A DNA stretch of 64,000 nucleotides, taken from contig JACJID010000002.1 in assembly GCA_014138725.1 (NCBI GenBank), positions 820,001 to 884,000 of the forward strand, in the 5' to 3' direction. Numbering within the stretch: the stretch's first letter is position 1; each line of letters begins with the position of its first letter. This DNA comes from Kutzneria viridogrisea (GTDB lineage Bacteria; Actinomycetota; Actinomycetes; Mycobacteriales; Pseudonocardiaceae). The notes beneath the pieces were generated by a model that saw only the letters and a program-made list of their open reading frames with translations, made no database searches and was not told where the DNA came from. The position numbers and the translations under genes are program-made. Below are positions 50,611 through 59,879 of this stretch, in pieces.

Positions 50611-51359
50611 GCGCCCAGGTGGCGCAGCGCGGCCAGCACGGAGTCGGCGGTCGGGTTGGCGATCTCCCCGGCCAGGTGCCCGTCAGCCATCAGCACGACG
50701 CGGTCGGCGTAGGAGGCGGCCACCGGGTCGTGCGTCACCATGATCACCGTCTGGCCGAACTTGCGCACCGACATGCGCAGGAAGTCCAGCACCTCGGCCC
50801 CGGAGCGCGAGTCCAGGTTGCCGGTGGGCTCGTCGGCGAAGACCACCTCGGGCTTGCTCACCAGCGCTCGGGCGCAGGCCACACGCTGCTGCTGGCCGCC
50901 GGAGAGCTCGGTGGGCTTGTGCCGCAGTCGATCGCGCAGGCCGACGGTGTCCACAATGGTGTCGAACCAGACCTGGTCGGGCTTGCGACCGGCCAGTTCC
51001 AGGCCCAGCAGGATGTTCTGCTCGGCGGTCAGCGTGGGCAGCAGGTTGAACGCCTGGAACACGAAGCCGACCCGGTCGCGGCGCAGCTTGGTGAGGTCGC
51101 GGTCGGACAGCCTGGTGATCTCGCTCTGTCCGATGTGGACAGATCCGGAGTCCACGGTGTCCAGACCGGCGAGGCAGTGCATGAGGGTGGACTTGCCCGA
51201 GCCGGAGGGGCCCATGATCGCGGTGAACTGGCCCGCGGCGAAGGCCACGCCGACCCCGTCCAGCGCGCGCACCGCGGTGTCGCCCTTGCCGTAGACCTTG
51301 ACCAGGTCACGGGCCGCGACCGCGGTCCGGGTGCCGACGTCGGACGCCAGTGCTGACAT
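50607..51359 (-). CDS. ABC transporter ATP-binding protein (LolD/MacB type)
   Basis: 250 residues from ATG at 51359, GTGGAG six bases upstream. Walker A GPSGSGKST, Q-loop VFQAFNLLPTLTAEQN, signature LSGGQQQRVACARAL, Walker B VVFADEPTGNLD, switch MVTHDPVAASYADR. The TGNLD after Walker B is usual in MacB/LolD/FtsE-type ATPases. Works with the permease encoded next; substrate unknown, possibly a peptide or antibiotic. The large LuxR ATPase regulator upstream, in the same direction, may control it. Confidence 0.93.
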   Translation of the reverse strand: MSALASDVGTRTAVAARDLVKVYGKGDTAVRALDGVGVAFAAGQFTAIMGPSGSGKSTLMHCLAGLDTVDSGSVHIGQSEITRLSDRDLTKLRRDRVGFVFQAFNLLPTLTAEQNILLGLELAGRKPDQVWFDTIVDTVGLRDRLRHKPTELSGGQQQRVACARALVSKPEVVFADEPTGNLDSRSGAEVLDFLRMSVRKFGQTVIMVTHDPVAASYADRVVLMADGHLAGEIANPTADSVLAALRHLGA

Positions 51360-51491
51360 GTTCCACTCCACTCACGCAAACGAGTTCCTGACAGCCGCAA
51401 CGCTAGGGGCACCGCACCCGCGCGGGCGTCACCACAGGGGCTGCAAGCGGAGTCGTCCCGCAGGCTGACCGGTTGTCATCCCGCAGGCTGA

Positions 51492-54437
51492 TCAGGGTTC
51501 CAGCAGGCCCCTGTCGTACGCCGCGGCCACCGCCTCGGCACGGCGTCCCGCGCCCAGCTTGGCCATGATCCGGGACAGGTGCACGCTGACGGTCTTCTCG
51601 CTGATGAACAGCTCCGCGCCGACCTCGCGGTTGGTCCGCCCCAGCGCGACCAGCGACAGCACCGAACGCTCCCTCGGGGTCAGCGGGTCCACCGTGTCCC
51701 GCAGCACCATTCCGTTGTCCTCCAACGGAATCCGTGCCCGCTTGGCAAGCTGGTTGAGGGCGGACAGCAGCGGGGCCGCACCCAGTCGCTGCGCGGACTC
51801 GCGGGCCAGCGCGAGCTGCTGGGCCGCGCCGTCCTGCTTGGCGGCCAGCATCGCGGCGGCCAGCCGCCAGCGGGCCAGCGCGCGCTCGTAGGAGTGGCCG
51901 TAACCGAAGCCGTCCACCACGGCCCGCCACGCCTCGGGATCACCGGCGCCGGTCAGCCTGCTGTGCTCGGCGTGCAGCCGCGCCAGCCACGCCCTGCCCT
52001 CGGGGCCGAGCCGCCCGCTGCGGTGCGAGCCCTCGGCAGCGGCCAGCCCGCTGGCCAGCAACTCCTCGGCCACCTCCAGCGCGGCCCGCTCGGCCTGTTC
52101 GTCACGACGTCGACGGGCCCGCTGCGCGAGGTCCGCGGCGGCCCCGATCCCCAGCGCGGACAACCGGATCCCGCCGGTGGCGCGCGGCAGCATCGCCTCG
52201 ACCGCGGCCAGGCCCTCCCGCACGGCCTCCAGCGCGCGGTCCGGCCGCCCGCGCCAGCTGTGCAGCTCGGCGCTGGCCGCCGTGCAGAACATGGGCAGCT
52301 GGAAGTCCGTCGGCCACTCGGGGCGCAGCCGCTCCAGCAGGTGCTGGGCCTGCTCGAACCGTCCCGAGCCGACGTCCACCACCACGGTGGCCGCCGCCAC
52401 GATCGAGGTCGCGATGGTCGCCACCGGGTCGCGCGGCAGGTCGGCGGCCTCGGCCACCCCGGCCCAGTCCCCGGCCACGTACCGGGTCACCACCAGCAGC
52501 ACCCGCAACTGGAAGCCGAACGGCCCCCAGGACAGTCCCGCCTCCTGCGCCCGCCGCAGGCCCTCACCGAAGACCTTGCCCGCCTCGCCGATCAGCCCCT
52601 GCTCGTACCGGTTGATGCCGAGGTTGAACCAGGCCCGCAGCTCCACGCTGTGCGCCCCGGCCTCGATCGCCCGGTCGCGGGCCACCACCAGGCGGCCGCA
52701 CGCCTCCTCCACGTCACCGCCGCGCTCGTCCATCACCGCCAGGGTGATCAGCGCGTCCGCCTCGGCACTGCGCGAACCGGCGGCGCAGGCGTCGCTCACC
52801 GCCTGCTCGGCCATCTCGCGGGCCGTCTGGTAATCGCCGATCGCCCGCCTGGCCCGCGCCTTGATCGCCAGTACCCAGGCGCGCTGCGGGCTCGACGGCT
52901 GGTCCCGGACCAGCTCCCAGGCCTCGTTGATCACCTCGGCGGCCTTGTCCTCGCGGCCGTCCACGTTCATCAGCGCCATGGACAGCCTGCGGTACGCCTC
53001 CGGCTTGTTCTCGGCGTCGGCGGCGTTGACGGCCTCCCGCGCGTAGGCGATGCCGCGCTCCAGCTCGCCCGCGCTGATCGCGTGGAAACTGGCCCGGTGC
53101 AACAACTTGAGCTGCCCCACCCCGGTGTGCGACTCGGGGTCGTCCACCGCGCCCCACAGCTTGAGCGCCTGCTCGGTGTAGTGCAGGGCCTCCCCCGGCG
53201 CGCCGAGGTCGTCCGCCTCGGTGGCGGCACGGGTGGAGAACTCCAGCGCCTCGGGCAGCGAGTGGCTCTCCATGTAGTGGTAGGCCAGTCGCGCCGCGGT
53301 GCCGCGCATCGCGGGCTCCCCGCGCAGCTGCTTGGCGTAGGCCAGGTGCAGCCGCACCCGCTCGCCGGGCAGCAGGTCGTTGTAGACGGCCTCGCGCAGC
53401 AGCGCGTGCCGGAACGTGTAGGCGCCCTCGCTGTCGACGGTCTGCAACACGTTGTGCTGCACGGCTTCGCGCAGCGCCTCCTCCAGATCGGGCGCGGGCA
53501 GGTCGGCCACGGTGTGCAGCCGCGCGTAGCCCACCCGCCGGCCCCCGACCGAGGCGGCGCGGATCACCTGCTGGGCGGTGGGGCTGAGCCGTTCGATGCG
53601 CGACAGCAGCACGTCGGCCAGCCCGGTGGGCATCGCGGCGGGCTCGCCGCAGTCCAGGCAGCTCGCCAGGAGTTCCTCGGCGAAGAACGGGTTGCCCTCG
53701 GAGCGGGTCGCGATGCGCAGCACCGCGGCGTCGGTGACCTCCTCGTCGGCCAGCGCGCGCACGAAGCTCACGGTGTCGGCCTGGTCGAAGGGGTTCAGCT
53801 CGACGCGCTCCACGGAGGTCAGCCGCACCAGCTCGGCCAGCACCGCGCGCAGCGGGTGCCTGCGGTGCAGTTCGTCGGCGCGATAGGTGACCAGCACCAG
53901 CAGCCGCTGCGAGCGCAGCCGGGACAGCAGGAAGTGCAGCAGGTGCCGTGAGGAGGAGTCGGCCCAGTGCATGTCCTCCAGCGCCAGCACCACGCAGCGC
54001 TGCCCCGCCAGCTCGTCGAACAGGCCCAGCACGGCGTCGAACAGCTGCAACTGGCTGAGGTCGGCCTCCTCGCCGACGGTCTTCGGGCTGGCGGGCTCGG
54101 CGGCCAGCGCGGGCAGCAGCCTGGCTAGCACGGGCCTGCTGTGCAGTGCCTCGGGGTGCTGCTGGCGGAGCTGGCCGAGCACGTCGGCGAACGGCAGGTA
54201 AGGCAGGCCGCTGCCCGCACCCACGCAGCGCCCGGTAAGGACCAGTGCGCCCTGCTGGGCGGCGAACTCGGACAGATCGGTCAACAGGCGGGTCTTGCCC
54301 ACCCCGGCGTCACCGGAGAGCAGGGCCGCCGAGGCGGTGCCGTCCTGGGCACGCGCGAAGGCGGCGCGCAGTCGGCTTCGTTCCGAACTGCGCGCCACCA
54401 GCGGAATTCCCGATCCGAGTCTCGGCACGACCTGCAT
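51492..54437 (-). CDS. LAL-type (LuxR C-terminal) ATPase regulator
   Basis: 981 residues. N-terminal AAA ATPase with Walker A GDAGVGKTRLL (about 42-52) and Walker B CVVLALEDMHWADSSS, a long middle part of helical TPR-like repeats (about 350-880), and a C-terminal LuxR helix-turn-helix (LTPRERSVLSLVALGRTNREVGAELFISEKTVSVHLSRIMAKLGAGRR, about 922-970). This is the large ATP-binding LuxR (LAL/MalT-like) plan; members activate antibiotic or sugar genes. It stands between a small gene 11 bases upstream and the ABC exporter 132 bases downstream, all on the minus strand. Confidence 0.9.
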   Translation of the reverse strand: MQVVPRLGSGIPLVARSSERSRLRAAFARAQDGTASAALLSGDAGVGKTRLLTDLSEFAAQQGALVLTGRCVGAGSGLPYLPFADVLGQLRQQHPEALHSRPVLARLLPALAAEPASPKTVGEEADLSQLQLFDAVLGLFDELAGQRCVVLALEDMHWADSSSRHLLHFLLSRLRSQRLLVLVTYRADELHRRHPLRAVLAELVRLTSVERVELNPFDQADTVSFVRALADEEVTDAAVLRIATRSEGNPFFAEELLASCLDCGEPAAMPTGLADVLLSRIERLSPTAQQVIRAASVGGRRVGYARLHTVADLPAPDLEEALREAVQHNVLQTVDSEGAYTFRHALLREAVYNDLLPGERVRLHLAYAKQLRGEPAMRGTAARLAYHYMESHSLPEALEFSTRAATEADDLGAPGEALHYTEQALKLWGAVDDPESHTGVGQLKLLHRASFHAISAGELERGIAYAREAVNAADAENKPEAYRRLSMALMNVDGREDKAAEVINEAWELVRDQPSSPQRAWVLAIKARARRAIGDYQTAREMAEQAVSDACAAGSRSAEADALITLAVMDERGGDVEEACGRLVVARDRAIEAGAHSVELRAWFNLGINRYEQGLIGEAGKVFGEGLRRAQEAGLSWGPFGFQLRVLLVVTRYVAGDWAGVAEAADLPRDPVATIATSIVAAATVVVDVGSGRFEQAQHLLERLRPEWPTDFQLPMFCTAASAELHSWRGRPDRALEAVREGLAAVEAMLPRATGGIRLSALGIGAAADLAQRARRRRDEQAERAALEVAEELLASGLAAAEGSHRSGRLGPEGRAWLARLHAEHSRLTGAGDPEAWRAVVDGFGYGHSYERALARWRLAAAMLAAKQDGAAQQLALARESAQRLGAAPLLSALNQLAKRARIPLEDNGMVLRDTVDPLTPRERSVLSLVALGRTNREVGAELFISEKTVSVHLSRIMAKLGAGRRAEAVAAAYDRGLLEP

Positions 54438-54448
54438 CGTCGCACACC

Positions 54449-54658
54449 TCAGGCGGCGTGTAGGGCCGGTTCTCCAAGCTCGTTCGGGTCGGCTGAGTCA
54501 CTGGCCAACTGCTCGCCGCGCGGCCTGCGCACCAGGCGTGCCAGCCAGCTCTCACTGTGCCGCTGCTGCGCCGCGCGGGCCGCCCGCATACGGTCGCGGG
54601 CCAGCTCCTGCCGGTAGTCGATCTCCGCCTTGAGCGACTCGGGCGTCCACTCCAACAT
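54449..54658 (-). CDS. Small hypothetical protein upstream of the LAL regulator
   Basis: 69 residues from ATG at 54658 with GGAGG six bases upstream. The sequence is charged and helical (WTPESLKAEIDYRQELARDRMRAARAAQQ), then basic (WLARLVRRPRGEQ), then acidic. No membrane segment or known family. The stop is 11 bases before the LAL regulator start, so it shares that transcript. Good ribosome site and codon use support it as a real gene. Confidence 0.6.
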   Translation of the reverse strand: MLEWTPESLKAEIDYRQELARDRMRAARAAQQRHSESWLARLVRRPRGEQLASDSADPNELGEPALHAA

Positions 54659-54802
54659 CTCGTTCCTCCACTGCTCGTCGGTGACAGTGGAGAGGTTCGT
54701 CCTGAGGTGGGCCGCCCGGCATCGGCTGATCACCTCGGTACTGCCTTACCCCGCGGCCCCGCGCGGCCCTGAGCCCCGAGTAAGGCCCCTCAGTCCCCAC
54801 CC

Positions 54803-54930
54803 CGCGAGTCCCGCCCACAGGACGCCGAGCCCCGCTCTGGGGCAGCCGAGTCCCGCTCTGGGCGCGGGCCGGGGCCGCGGTTCCCGCACCGGTGGGCGGG
54901 ACTCGCGTGCGGGAGAGCGGGACTCGCGGG
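54803..54930. repeat. Inverted copies of the GGGACTCGC motif
   Basis: Two GAGTCCCGC copies (54806, 54849) face two GCGGGACTCGC copies (54897, 54918). CGCGAGTCCCGCCC (54803-54816) and its complement (54894-54907) are perfect over 14 bases with a 77-base loop. It lies just downstream of the SARP gene stop (54937) and may help terminate it. Confidence 0.5.
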
Positions 54931-54936
54931 GTGGGG

Positions 54937-57747
54937 TCAGGCTGTCAGGCGGGCGCGGGCCAGGCGGGAGCGCACGCCGTCGGTCTCCGGGGCGCCCAGC
55001 TCGGTGAGCAGGCCCAGCGCACGCTGCCAGTGGCCCTGGGCGCCGGGATCGCGCTGGGCGTCCAGGGCCTGCGCGATCCGGTCGTGCGCGATGCCCTGGT
55101 GGTAAGGGCTCGCCGCGGACACGGCGATCTCCAGCGCGCGGCGGGCCGTCGACATGGCCTGCACCACCTCACCCGTCGCCAGCAGCGAGGTCACCAGGTC
55201 GCTCAGGCAGGCGGTCTGCCCGATCACCTCACCGGTCTCGGCGTACACCCGTAGGGCCGTGCGCAACCGCTGCTCGGCCTCGCCGTGGCGCTGCTGGTCC
55301 GCGTGCAGGATGCCGAGGTTGTGCAGGGCATTGGCCTGGGCGAACCGGGCCCCGCAGCGCTCACCGATCTCGGCGGCGCGCAGGTAGTGCTCCTCGGCGA
55401 GGGCGAGCTGGCCGGTCTCGTGGTGGATGTTGGCGATCGAGGTCAGCACCCTGGCCTGCCGCTCGCCGTGCCCCTCGCGGCGGCTCACGGCAAGCGCTTC
55501 CCGGTGCGCGTCCAGCGCTTCGGCGAACCGCTCGTGCATGGTGAGCACCACACCGAGGTTGTGCAGGGTCACGAACTGGGCCTCGGCGTCACCGCAGCCG
55601 CGCACGACCTGCGCCGCGGCCTCGTGGGTGGACAGCCAGGTCGCGCGGTCGGCGCTGAGCCAGAACAACCGGCTCATCGTGTAAGGCAGCTGCCAGGCGT
55701 GCGTGGTCCAGCCCTGCGCGGCCGCGTACCCGGCGGCGGCCAGCAGGTTGCCCCGCTCCGCCTCCAGCCAGGCCATGGCAGTGCCGGAGCCGTCGATGAC
55801 CGGCACGGCGGCGGGCGGGTGCTCGGGGGCGATCGGCACCTTGCCCCGGGTGATGGGCAACAGGCCGTCGGCGAGGTCCGCGCAGTGCAGGTAGTAGTCG
55901 AGCATGCGACCGGCCACCGCACGGTGCTCCTCGGCGGTCAACTCCTCGGCGGCCAGCGTGACGCAGTAGGCGCGGACGAGGTCGTGCGGGGCGTAGCGGC
56001 CGGGTTCGGACGCGCTGAGCAGGTGGGCGGCGGCCAGTGCGTCGAGGGCCCGCGTGGCCTCGCCGAGCCCGACCTGGGCCAGGGCAGCGGCCAGGTGCGG
56101 GGTGACGTCCGCGCCCGGGTGCACGCCGAGCAGGGTGAGCAGGCGCGCGGGCAACCTGGGCAGCGCGCGACGTGAGGCGTCGAAGGCCGCGCGGACCACG
56201 CTGTCCCCGCCCTCCAGGCCGAGCCCGGCGAGCCTGCCCCGCTCGTCGTCCAGCTCGGCGACCAGCCCCGCCACTGACAGCCGCGGGGTGCCCGCCAGCC
56301 GCGCGGCGGCCACCCGCAGCGCCAGCGGCAGCCGGTCGCACAGGGCGGCGAGCCGCAGCGCGGCCTCCGGCTCGGCGAGCAGGCGCTGCTCCCCGGCGAT
56401 GCGGCCGAGCAGCCCCACGGCGTCCGTTGGCGAGAGCAGGGCGACGTCCACGACCTGCGCGTCGGCGTGCGCGACCAGCCCGTCCAGCCGCCGACGGCTG
56501 GTCACCAGCACGCAGCTGTGCGCCCCGGGCAGCAGCGGCAGCAGTTCCTGCGAGCCGCGCGCGTTGTCCAACACCACGACGAGCCTGCGGTCGGCGAGCA
56601 TCGTCCGGAACAGGGCGGAACGCTCGTCCAGGGTCGCGGGCACCTCGGTCGTCGGCACGCCCAGCGCGCACAGGAACCGGCGCAGCACCTCGGCCGGGTC
56701 CAGCGGATCGCGCTGCGGGTCGTACCCGTGCAGGTCCACGTAGAGCTGGCCGTCCGGGAACCGGTCGCGGGCCCAGTGCACCGCCAGCGCCGTCTTGCCC
56801 ACCCCGGCCGGACCCGTCACGGCCACCACCAGCCCGGCGGGCGTGTCCCCGGCCAGCTGCGCGAGCCGGTCCAGTTCCCGTTGCCGCCCCACGAAGTTCG
56901 CCGGTCCGCGCGGCAGCTGGCTCGGCGCGGCCACCGGCCGGGAAGTGGTCACCGGCGGGGACGGGTCGGTCAGGTCCTCACCGGCCAGCACCGCCTGGTG
57001 CAGCCGTTGCAGCTCAGGCCCCGGCTCGACCCCCAACTCCTCGATCAGCACCTGCCGCGCCGACCGGTAGACCGACAGCGCCTCGGCCTGCCTGCCCGCC
57101 TGGCACAGTGCGCGCATCGCCATGCCGTGCAGTCGTTCCCGCAACGGGTTCTCCGCGACCAGCCGGGTCAGCTCGCCCACGGCCTCGGCACCGCGGCCCA
57201 GCGCCAGGCGCAGTTCCGCGCGGTCCTCCAGCACGACGAGCCTGCGCTCCACCAGCCGACCCCGCTCGACCTCCGCGAACAGGCCCGGCAACCCCGACAG
57301 CGGTTCGCCGCGCCACAGCCCCAGCGCCTCGTCCAGCACCTCGTGCGCACCGAGCAGGTCGCCCGCGGCGCGCAGCTTGCCCGCGGCCGCCACGCGAGCC
57401 TCGAACACGTCCAGGTCCACCGCGTCCTGGGGCAGCCGCAGCAGGTAGCCGTCCCCGGAGGAGCGCAGCAGTGAGCCCGGCGCCCGGTTGGCCCGGCTGG
57501 GCTCCAGCGCGCGGCGCAGGCCGGCCACGTAGGTGTGCACGACGTTGACCGCGCTGCTGGGGGCCGACTCACCCCAGACCGCCTCGATGATCTGGTCCCT
57601 GGCCACGAGCGTGTTGCGCCCCAGCAACAGGATCGCCAGCACGACCCGCTGCTTGGGTGCCCCCAGTGGCACGTCCTGGCCGTCGCGGCCCGCGCGCAGG
57701 GCGCCGAGCACCTCGAACCACCAGGTGGTGGTGCACAAGTCCGACAA
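54937..57747 (-). CDS. AfsR/SARP family regulator with NB-ARC and TPR domains
   Basis: 936 residues. Order: OmpR-like winged helix (FEVLGALRAGRDGQDVPLGAPKQRVVLAILLL..., about 10-95), bacterial transcriptional activation domain (DLDVFEARVAAAGKLRAAG to GVEPGPELQRLHQAVL, about 100-250), NB-ARC ATPase with Walker A GPAGVGKTAL (about 315) and LVVVLDNARGSQELLPLLPG, then TPR repeats (about 690-920). This is the full AfsR plan; such proteins switch on antibiotic clusters. TTG at 57747 follows GAAGGGCGGG; other TTG or GTG starts up to 57711 remain possible. No cluster lies directly beside it, though the lanthipeptide operon is in the same window. Confidence 0.9.
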   Translation of the reverse strand: MSDLCTTTWWFEVLGALRAGRDGQDVPLGAPKQRVVLAILLLGRNTLVARDQIIEAVWGESAPSSAVNVVHTYVAGLRRALEPSRANRAPGSLLRSSGDGYLLRLPQDAVDLDVFEARVAAAGKLRAAGDLLGAHEVLDEALGLWRGEPLSGLPGLFAEVERGRLVERRLVVLEDRAELRLALGRGAEAVGELTRLVAENPLRERLHGMAMRALCQAGRQAEALSVYRSARQVLIEELGVEPGPELQRLHQAVLAGEDLTDPSPPVTTSRPVAAPSQLPRGPANFVGRQRELDRLAQLAGDTPAGLVVAVTGPAGVGKTALAVHWARDRFPDGQLYVDLHGYDPQRDPLDPAEVLRRFLCALGVPTTEVPATLDERSALFRTMLADRRLVVVLDNARGSQELLPLLPGAHSCVLVTSRRRLDGLVAHADAQVVDVALLSPTDAVGLLGRIAGEQRLLAEPEAALRLAALCDRLPLALRVAAARLAGTPRLSVAGLVAELDDERGRLAGLGLEGGDSVVRAAFDASRRALPRLPARLLTLLGVHPGADVTPHLAAALAQVGLGEATRALDALAAAHLLSASEPGRYAPHDLVRAYCVTLAAEELTAEEHRAVAGRMLDYYLHCADLADGLLPITRGKVPIAPEHPPAAVPVIDGSGTAMAWLEAERGNLLAAAGYAAAQGWTTHAWQLPYTMSRLFWLSADRATWLSTHEAAAQVVRGCGDAEAQFVTLHNLGVVLTMHERFAEALDAHREALAVSRREGHGERQARVLTSIANIHHETGQLALAEEHYLRAAEIGERCGARFAQANALHNLGILHADQQRHGEAEQRLRTALRVYAETGEVIGQTACLSDLVTSLLATGEVVQAMSTARRALEIAVSAASPYHQGIAHDRIAQALDAQRDPGAQGHWQRALGLLTELGAPETDGVRSRLARARLTA

Positions 57748-57912
57748 CCGGCCCGCCCTTCACTGCGCTTGCTGCAGCGTGCGAAGCCTAGTGGCCTCTC
57801 CAGCCGTGCTCCAGAGGGCGTGTAGAGGAATCAGTAATGATTGTTCCCAGTTCCACCGAGGGCCACCGGCCCGGTGGGACGGCCCGGAGCTCAGGCTCCC
57901 CCAGAGCGACGC
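57748..57912. other. Intergenic region upstream of the SARP gene
   Basis: The 165 bases before the palindromic cluster hold the presumed SARP promoter; GAAGGGCGGG is close to its TTG. No gene is supported here. Confidence 0.4.
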
Positions 57913-58267
57913 GGGCCGATCGACGTGCAAAGGGCACAAGCCCGCGGCGGCGGAACGTCGATCGGTTCGCGTCCCCACTCGGCCCGCACGACGGCCCGCA
58001 CAGCGCCCCAGGCCGATCGACGTGCACTGAATCCACCGTGCAGGGGCACCCAAGCCCGCGGCGGCGGAACGTCGACCGGTTCGCGTCCCCACACCACTCG
58101 GCCCGCGGCGGCGCAAGATCAACCGCTACGCGTCCCCGCACCACCTGGCCAGCACCACGGCCCGCGACCTCCCCCTGGAGCGACGCGGGCCGATCGACGT
58201 GCGCTGGGCCTGGTGCGCGAGGGCGCCCCAGCCCGCGGCGGCGGAACGTCGACCGGTTCGCGTCCCC
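57913..58267. repeat. Cluster of CCGATCGACGT inverted repeats
   Basis: Three units at about 57913-57977, 58010-58090 and 58187-58267 start with GGCCGATCGACGTGC and end with GCGGCGGAACGTCGA(T/C)CGGTTCGCGTCCCC-like sequence (given here only in outline). CCGATCGACGT is the reverse complement of ACGTCGATCGG, so each unit can fold into a hairpin with a loop of about 30-45 bases. A worn fourth unit lacks its left arm (58103-58137). No protein gene is supported from 57748 to 58368. Confidence 0.6.
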
Positions 58268-58368
58268 CTCCAGCGGCCACCGGTCCGCGCCTGGACACCG
58301 GCAGCCTCAGTGGTCGTTGTGGACTGACAGGCGCGGGGCGCACCGCACGGCACACCCCGCGATCACAC

Positions 58369-58578
58369 TCAGTTCGGGCCGAACTCACCCGTCTTGGCGG
58401 CGAGCAGGAAGCGGTTCCACACCCGCTCGTCGAAGAACAGGGCGTCGCTGTCGGGGTTCTTCGAGTCACGGACGGCGGTGGCCGCACCCGTGAACGCGAT
58501 CTCCACGCAGCACACGTCCCTCGGTCCGCTCAGACTGCTCTTCCGCCAACTCAGGGCGGACAACGGGGAACCGCTCAC
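58369..58578 (-). CDS. DUF397 protein
   Basis: 69 residues from GTG at 58578, with GAGG seven bases upstream. Typical DUF397 layout: LSWRKSSLSG at the start, a middle Cys/Val strand (CCVEIAF), then AVRDSKNPDSDALFF and a final RFLLAAKTGEF. Such small proteins pair with XRE/DUF5753 regulators in actinomycetes and behave in some cases like toxin-antitoxin or anti-regulator partners (for example BldB/WhiJ-related systems). It lies 32 bases behind the XRE gene, on the same transcript. Confidence 0.88.
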   Translation of the reverse strand: MSGSPLSALSWRKSSLSGPRDVCCVEIAFTGAATAVRDSKNPDSDALFFDERVWNRFLLAAKTGEFGPN

Positions 58579-58610
58579 GACAACCTCACTTCTTGTGCAA
58601 ACGATCGGCA

Positions 58611-59459
58611 CTAGTCGAATTGGCTGGCCGCGTCCGCGATGAATGCGACGGTGTCCTTGGCACACAGGCCGGAGGCCACCAGATGCCCCCACAGCATCGT
58701 GTAGTAGTCGACTTCATCGGCGTTCTCCTGGAACTGCCCGTCCACGGTGCCCTCGACGTAGACCACGTCGCGGTCGGCGGGATCGGGAAACTCCATGATC
58801 ACGAAAGACGAGCCCATTCCTGGGTACGAACCGTGTGCGAAGGGGATCACCTGGAAGCTGACGTTCGGTCGCTCGGCCAGTTCCACCAGGTGGTCGAGCT
58901 GGGCCCGCATCACCTCGGGGCTGCCGACCGGCCGCCGCAGGATCGCCTCGTCCAGGACGAAGGAGACCCGCGGCGGATCCTGCCGGTCGAGGATCCGCTT
59001 GCGCGTCATGCGCATGGCGATGCGGCGCTCGGCCTCCTCGGCCGACATGTCCGGCGCACCCTCGCGGATCAGTGCCCTGGTGTAGGCCTCTGTCTGGGCG
59101 AGGCCGGGCACCAACATCGCGTTGTAGGTGCGCAGGATCGCCGCCTCGGCCTCGAAGCCGAGGAACGCTCCGCGACCGACGTCGCCGAAGGACTCCCACC
59201 AACCCTTGATCCGGGCTTCCCTGGCGATCTGCACGAGGTACTCGCGCTGTTCCTCCGGGACGCCGTAGAGCAGTAGCATGTCCCGTACGTCTCGGGGCGT
59301 GACCCCGACCCGCAGCGTCTCGATGCGACTGATCTTGGACGGCGAGCACTCCAACTTCTCGCCGACGTCCTCGATGGTCAGCCCGGCGGCCTCGCGCAGC
59401 CGACGCAGCTCACTGGCGAGACGACGCTTGCGGACCGTGGGACTGGGCTCCCTGGTCAT
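58611..59459 (-). CDS. XRE regulator with DUF5753 domain
   Basis: 282 residues. N-terminal helix-turn-helix (LASELRRLREAAGLTIEDVGEKLECSPSKISRIETLRVGVTPRDVRDML, about 14-62) and DUF5753 (about 95-275) with the family marks YNAMLVPGLAQTEAYTRALI and FQVIPFAHGSYPGMGSSFVIMEF. WhiJ-like regulator working with the DUF397 partner encoded downstream. Such pairs affect development and antibiotic production in Streptomyces. Divergent from the small genes at 59645. Confidence 0.92.
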   Translation of the reverse strand: MTREPSPTVRKRRLASELRRLREAAGLTIEDVGEKLECSPSKISRIETLRVGVTPRDVRDMLLLYGVPEEQREYLVQIAREARIKGWWESFGDVGRGAFLGFEAEAAILRTYNAMLVPGLAQTEAYTRALIREGAPDMSAEEAERRIAMRMTRKRILDRQDPPRVSFVLDEAILRRPVGSPEVMRAQLDHLVELAERPNVSFQVIPFAHGSYPGMGSSFVIMEFPDPADRDVVYVEGTVDGQFQENADEVDYYTMLWGHLVASGLCAKDTVAFIADAASQFD

Positions 59460-59644
59460 CTGTCAACCGCCTTTCGCACGAACCTCAGTGTGGAACGGGA
59501 CTTGAGAGCCAGCAAAGACCTGTCATCCAATCGTGTACTGCAACTTGCAGAAACCCATCCGCCAGTCGCAGGCTGCTTTCCAGCACACCGCTGCCGGGGA
59601 ACGTCAACAAGGCGGGTGCCACTCCAATCCCGGAAGGACCAAGG

Positions 59645-59875
59645 ATGACCGAGATCACCGGACGTCGTTGGGACATCGCCTGCCTGGACGCTCTCGACCG
59701 GCAGCGGCAGGTGAGGGTCTGGTCCAGCCCCGGCCGAGTAGTCATGATCTCACCACCGGCCGAGACCTCGTGCCTGACCATCGACGAAGCGACGAAACTG
59801 CGCGACAGCCTGGAACGCGCCATCGAGGAAGCGGGCGCGCTCGCCGGCAGGACCCGCACCGCCAGGGCCTGGTGA
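59645..59875 (+). CDS. Small hypothetical protein, first of a pair
   Basis: 76 residues, ATG with GGAAGGA about ten bases upstream. Strand-rich first half (RRWDIACLDALDRQRQVRVWSSPGRVVMISPP) then a helix (TIDEATKLRDSLERAIEEAGALAG). No family recognised. It stops five bases before the next small gene, and both face away from the XRE/DUF397 pair, so the four genes may belong together. Confidence 0.65.
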   Translation: MTEITGRRWDIACLDALDRQRQVRVWSSPGRVVMISPPAETSCLTIDEATKLRDSLERAIEEAGALAGRTRTARAW

Positions 59876-59879
59876 CCCG

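Noticed and set aside
54760-55007. Short plus-strand frame downstream of the SARP gene
   Set aside because: It consists of GAGTCCCGC repeats and antisense sequence of the SARP end.
57840-58500. Several overlapping Arg/Pro-rich frames in the palindromic cluster
   Set aside because: They arise from repeated GC-rich units, on both strands, without start signals.
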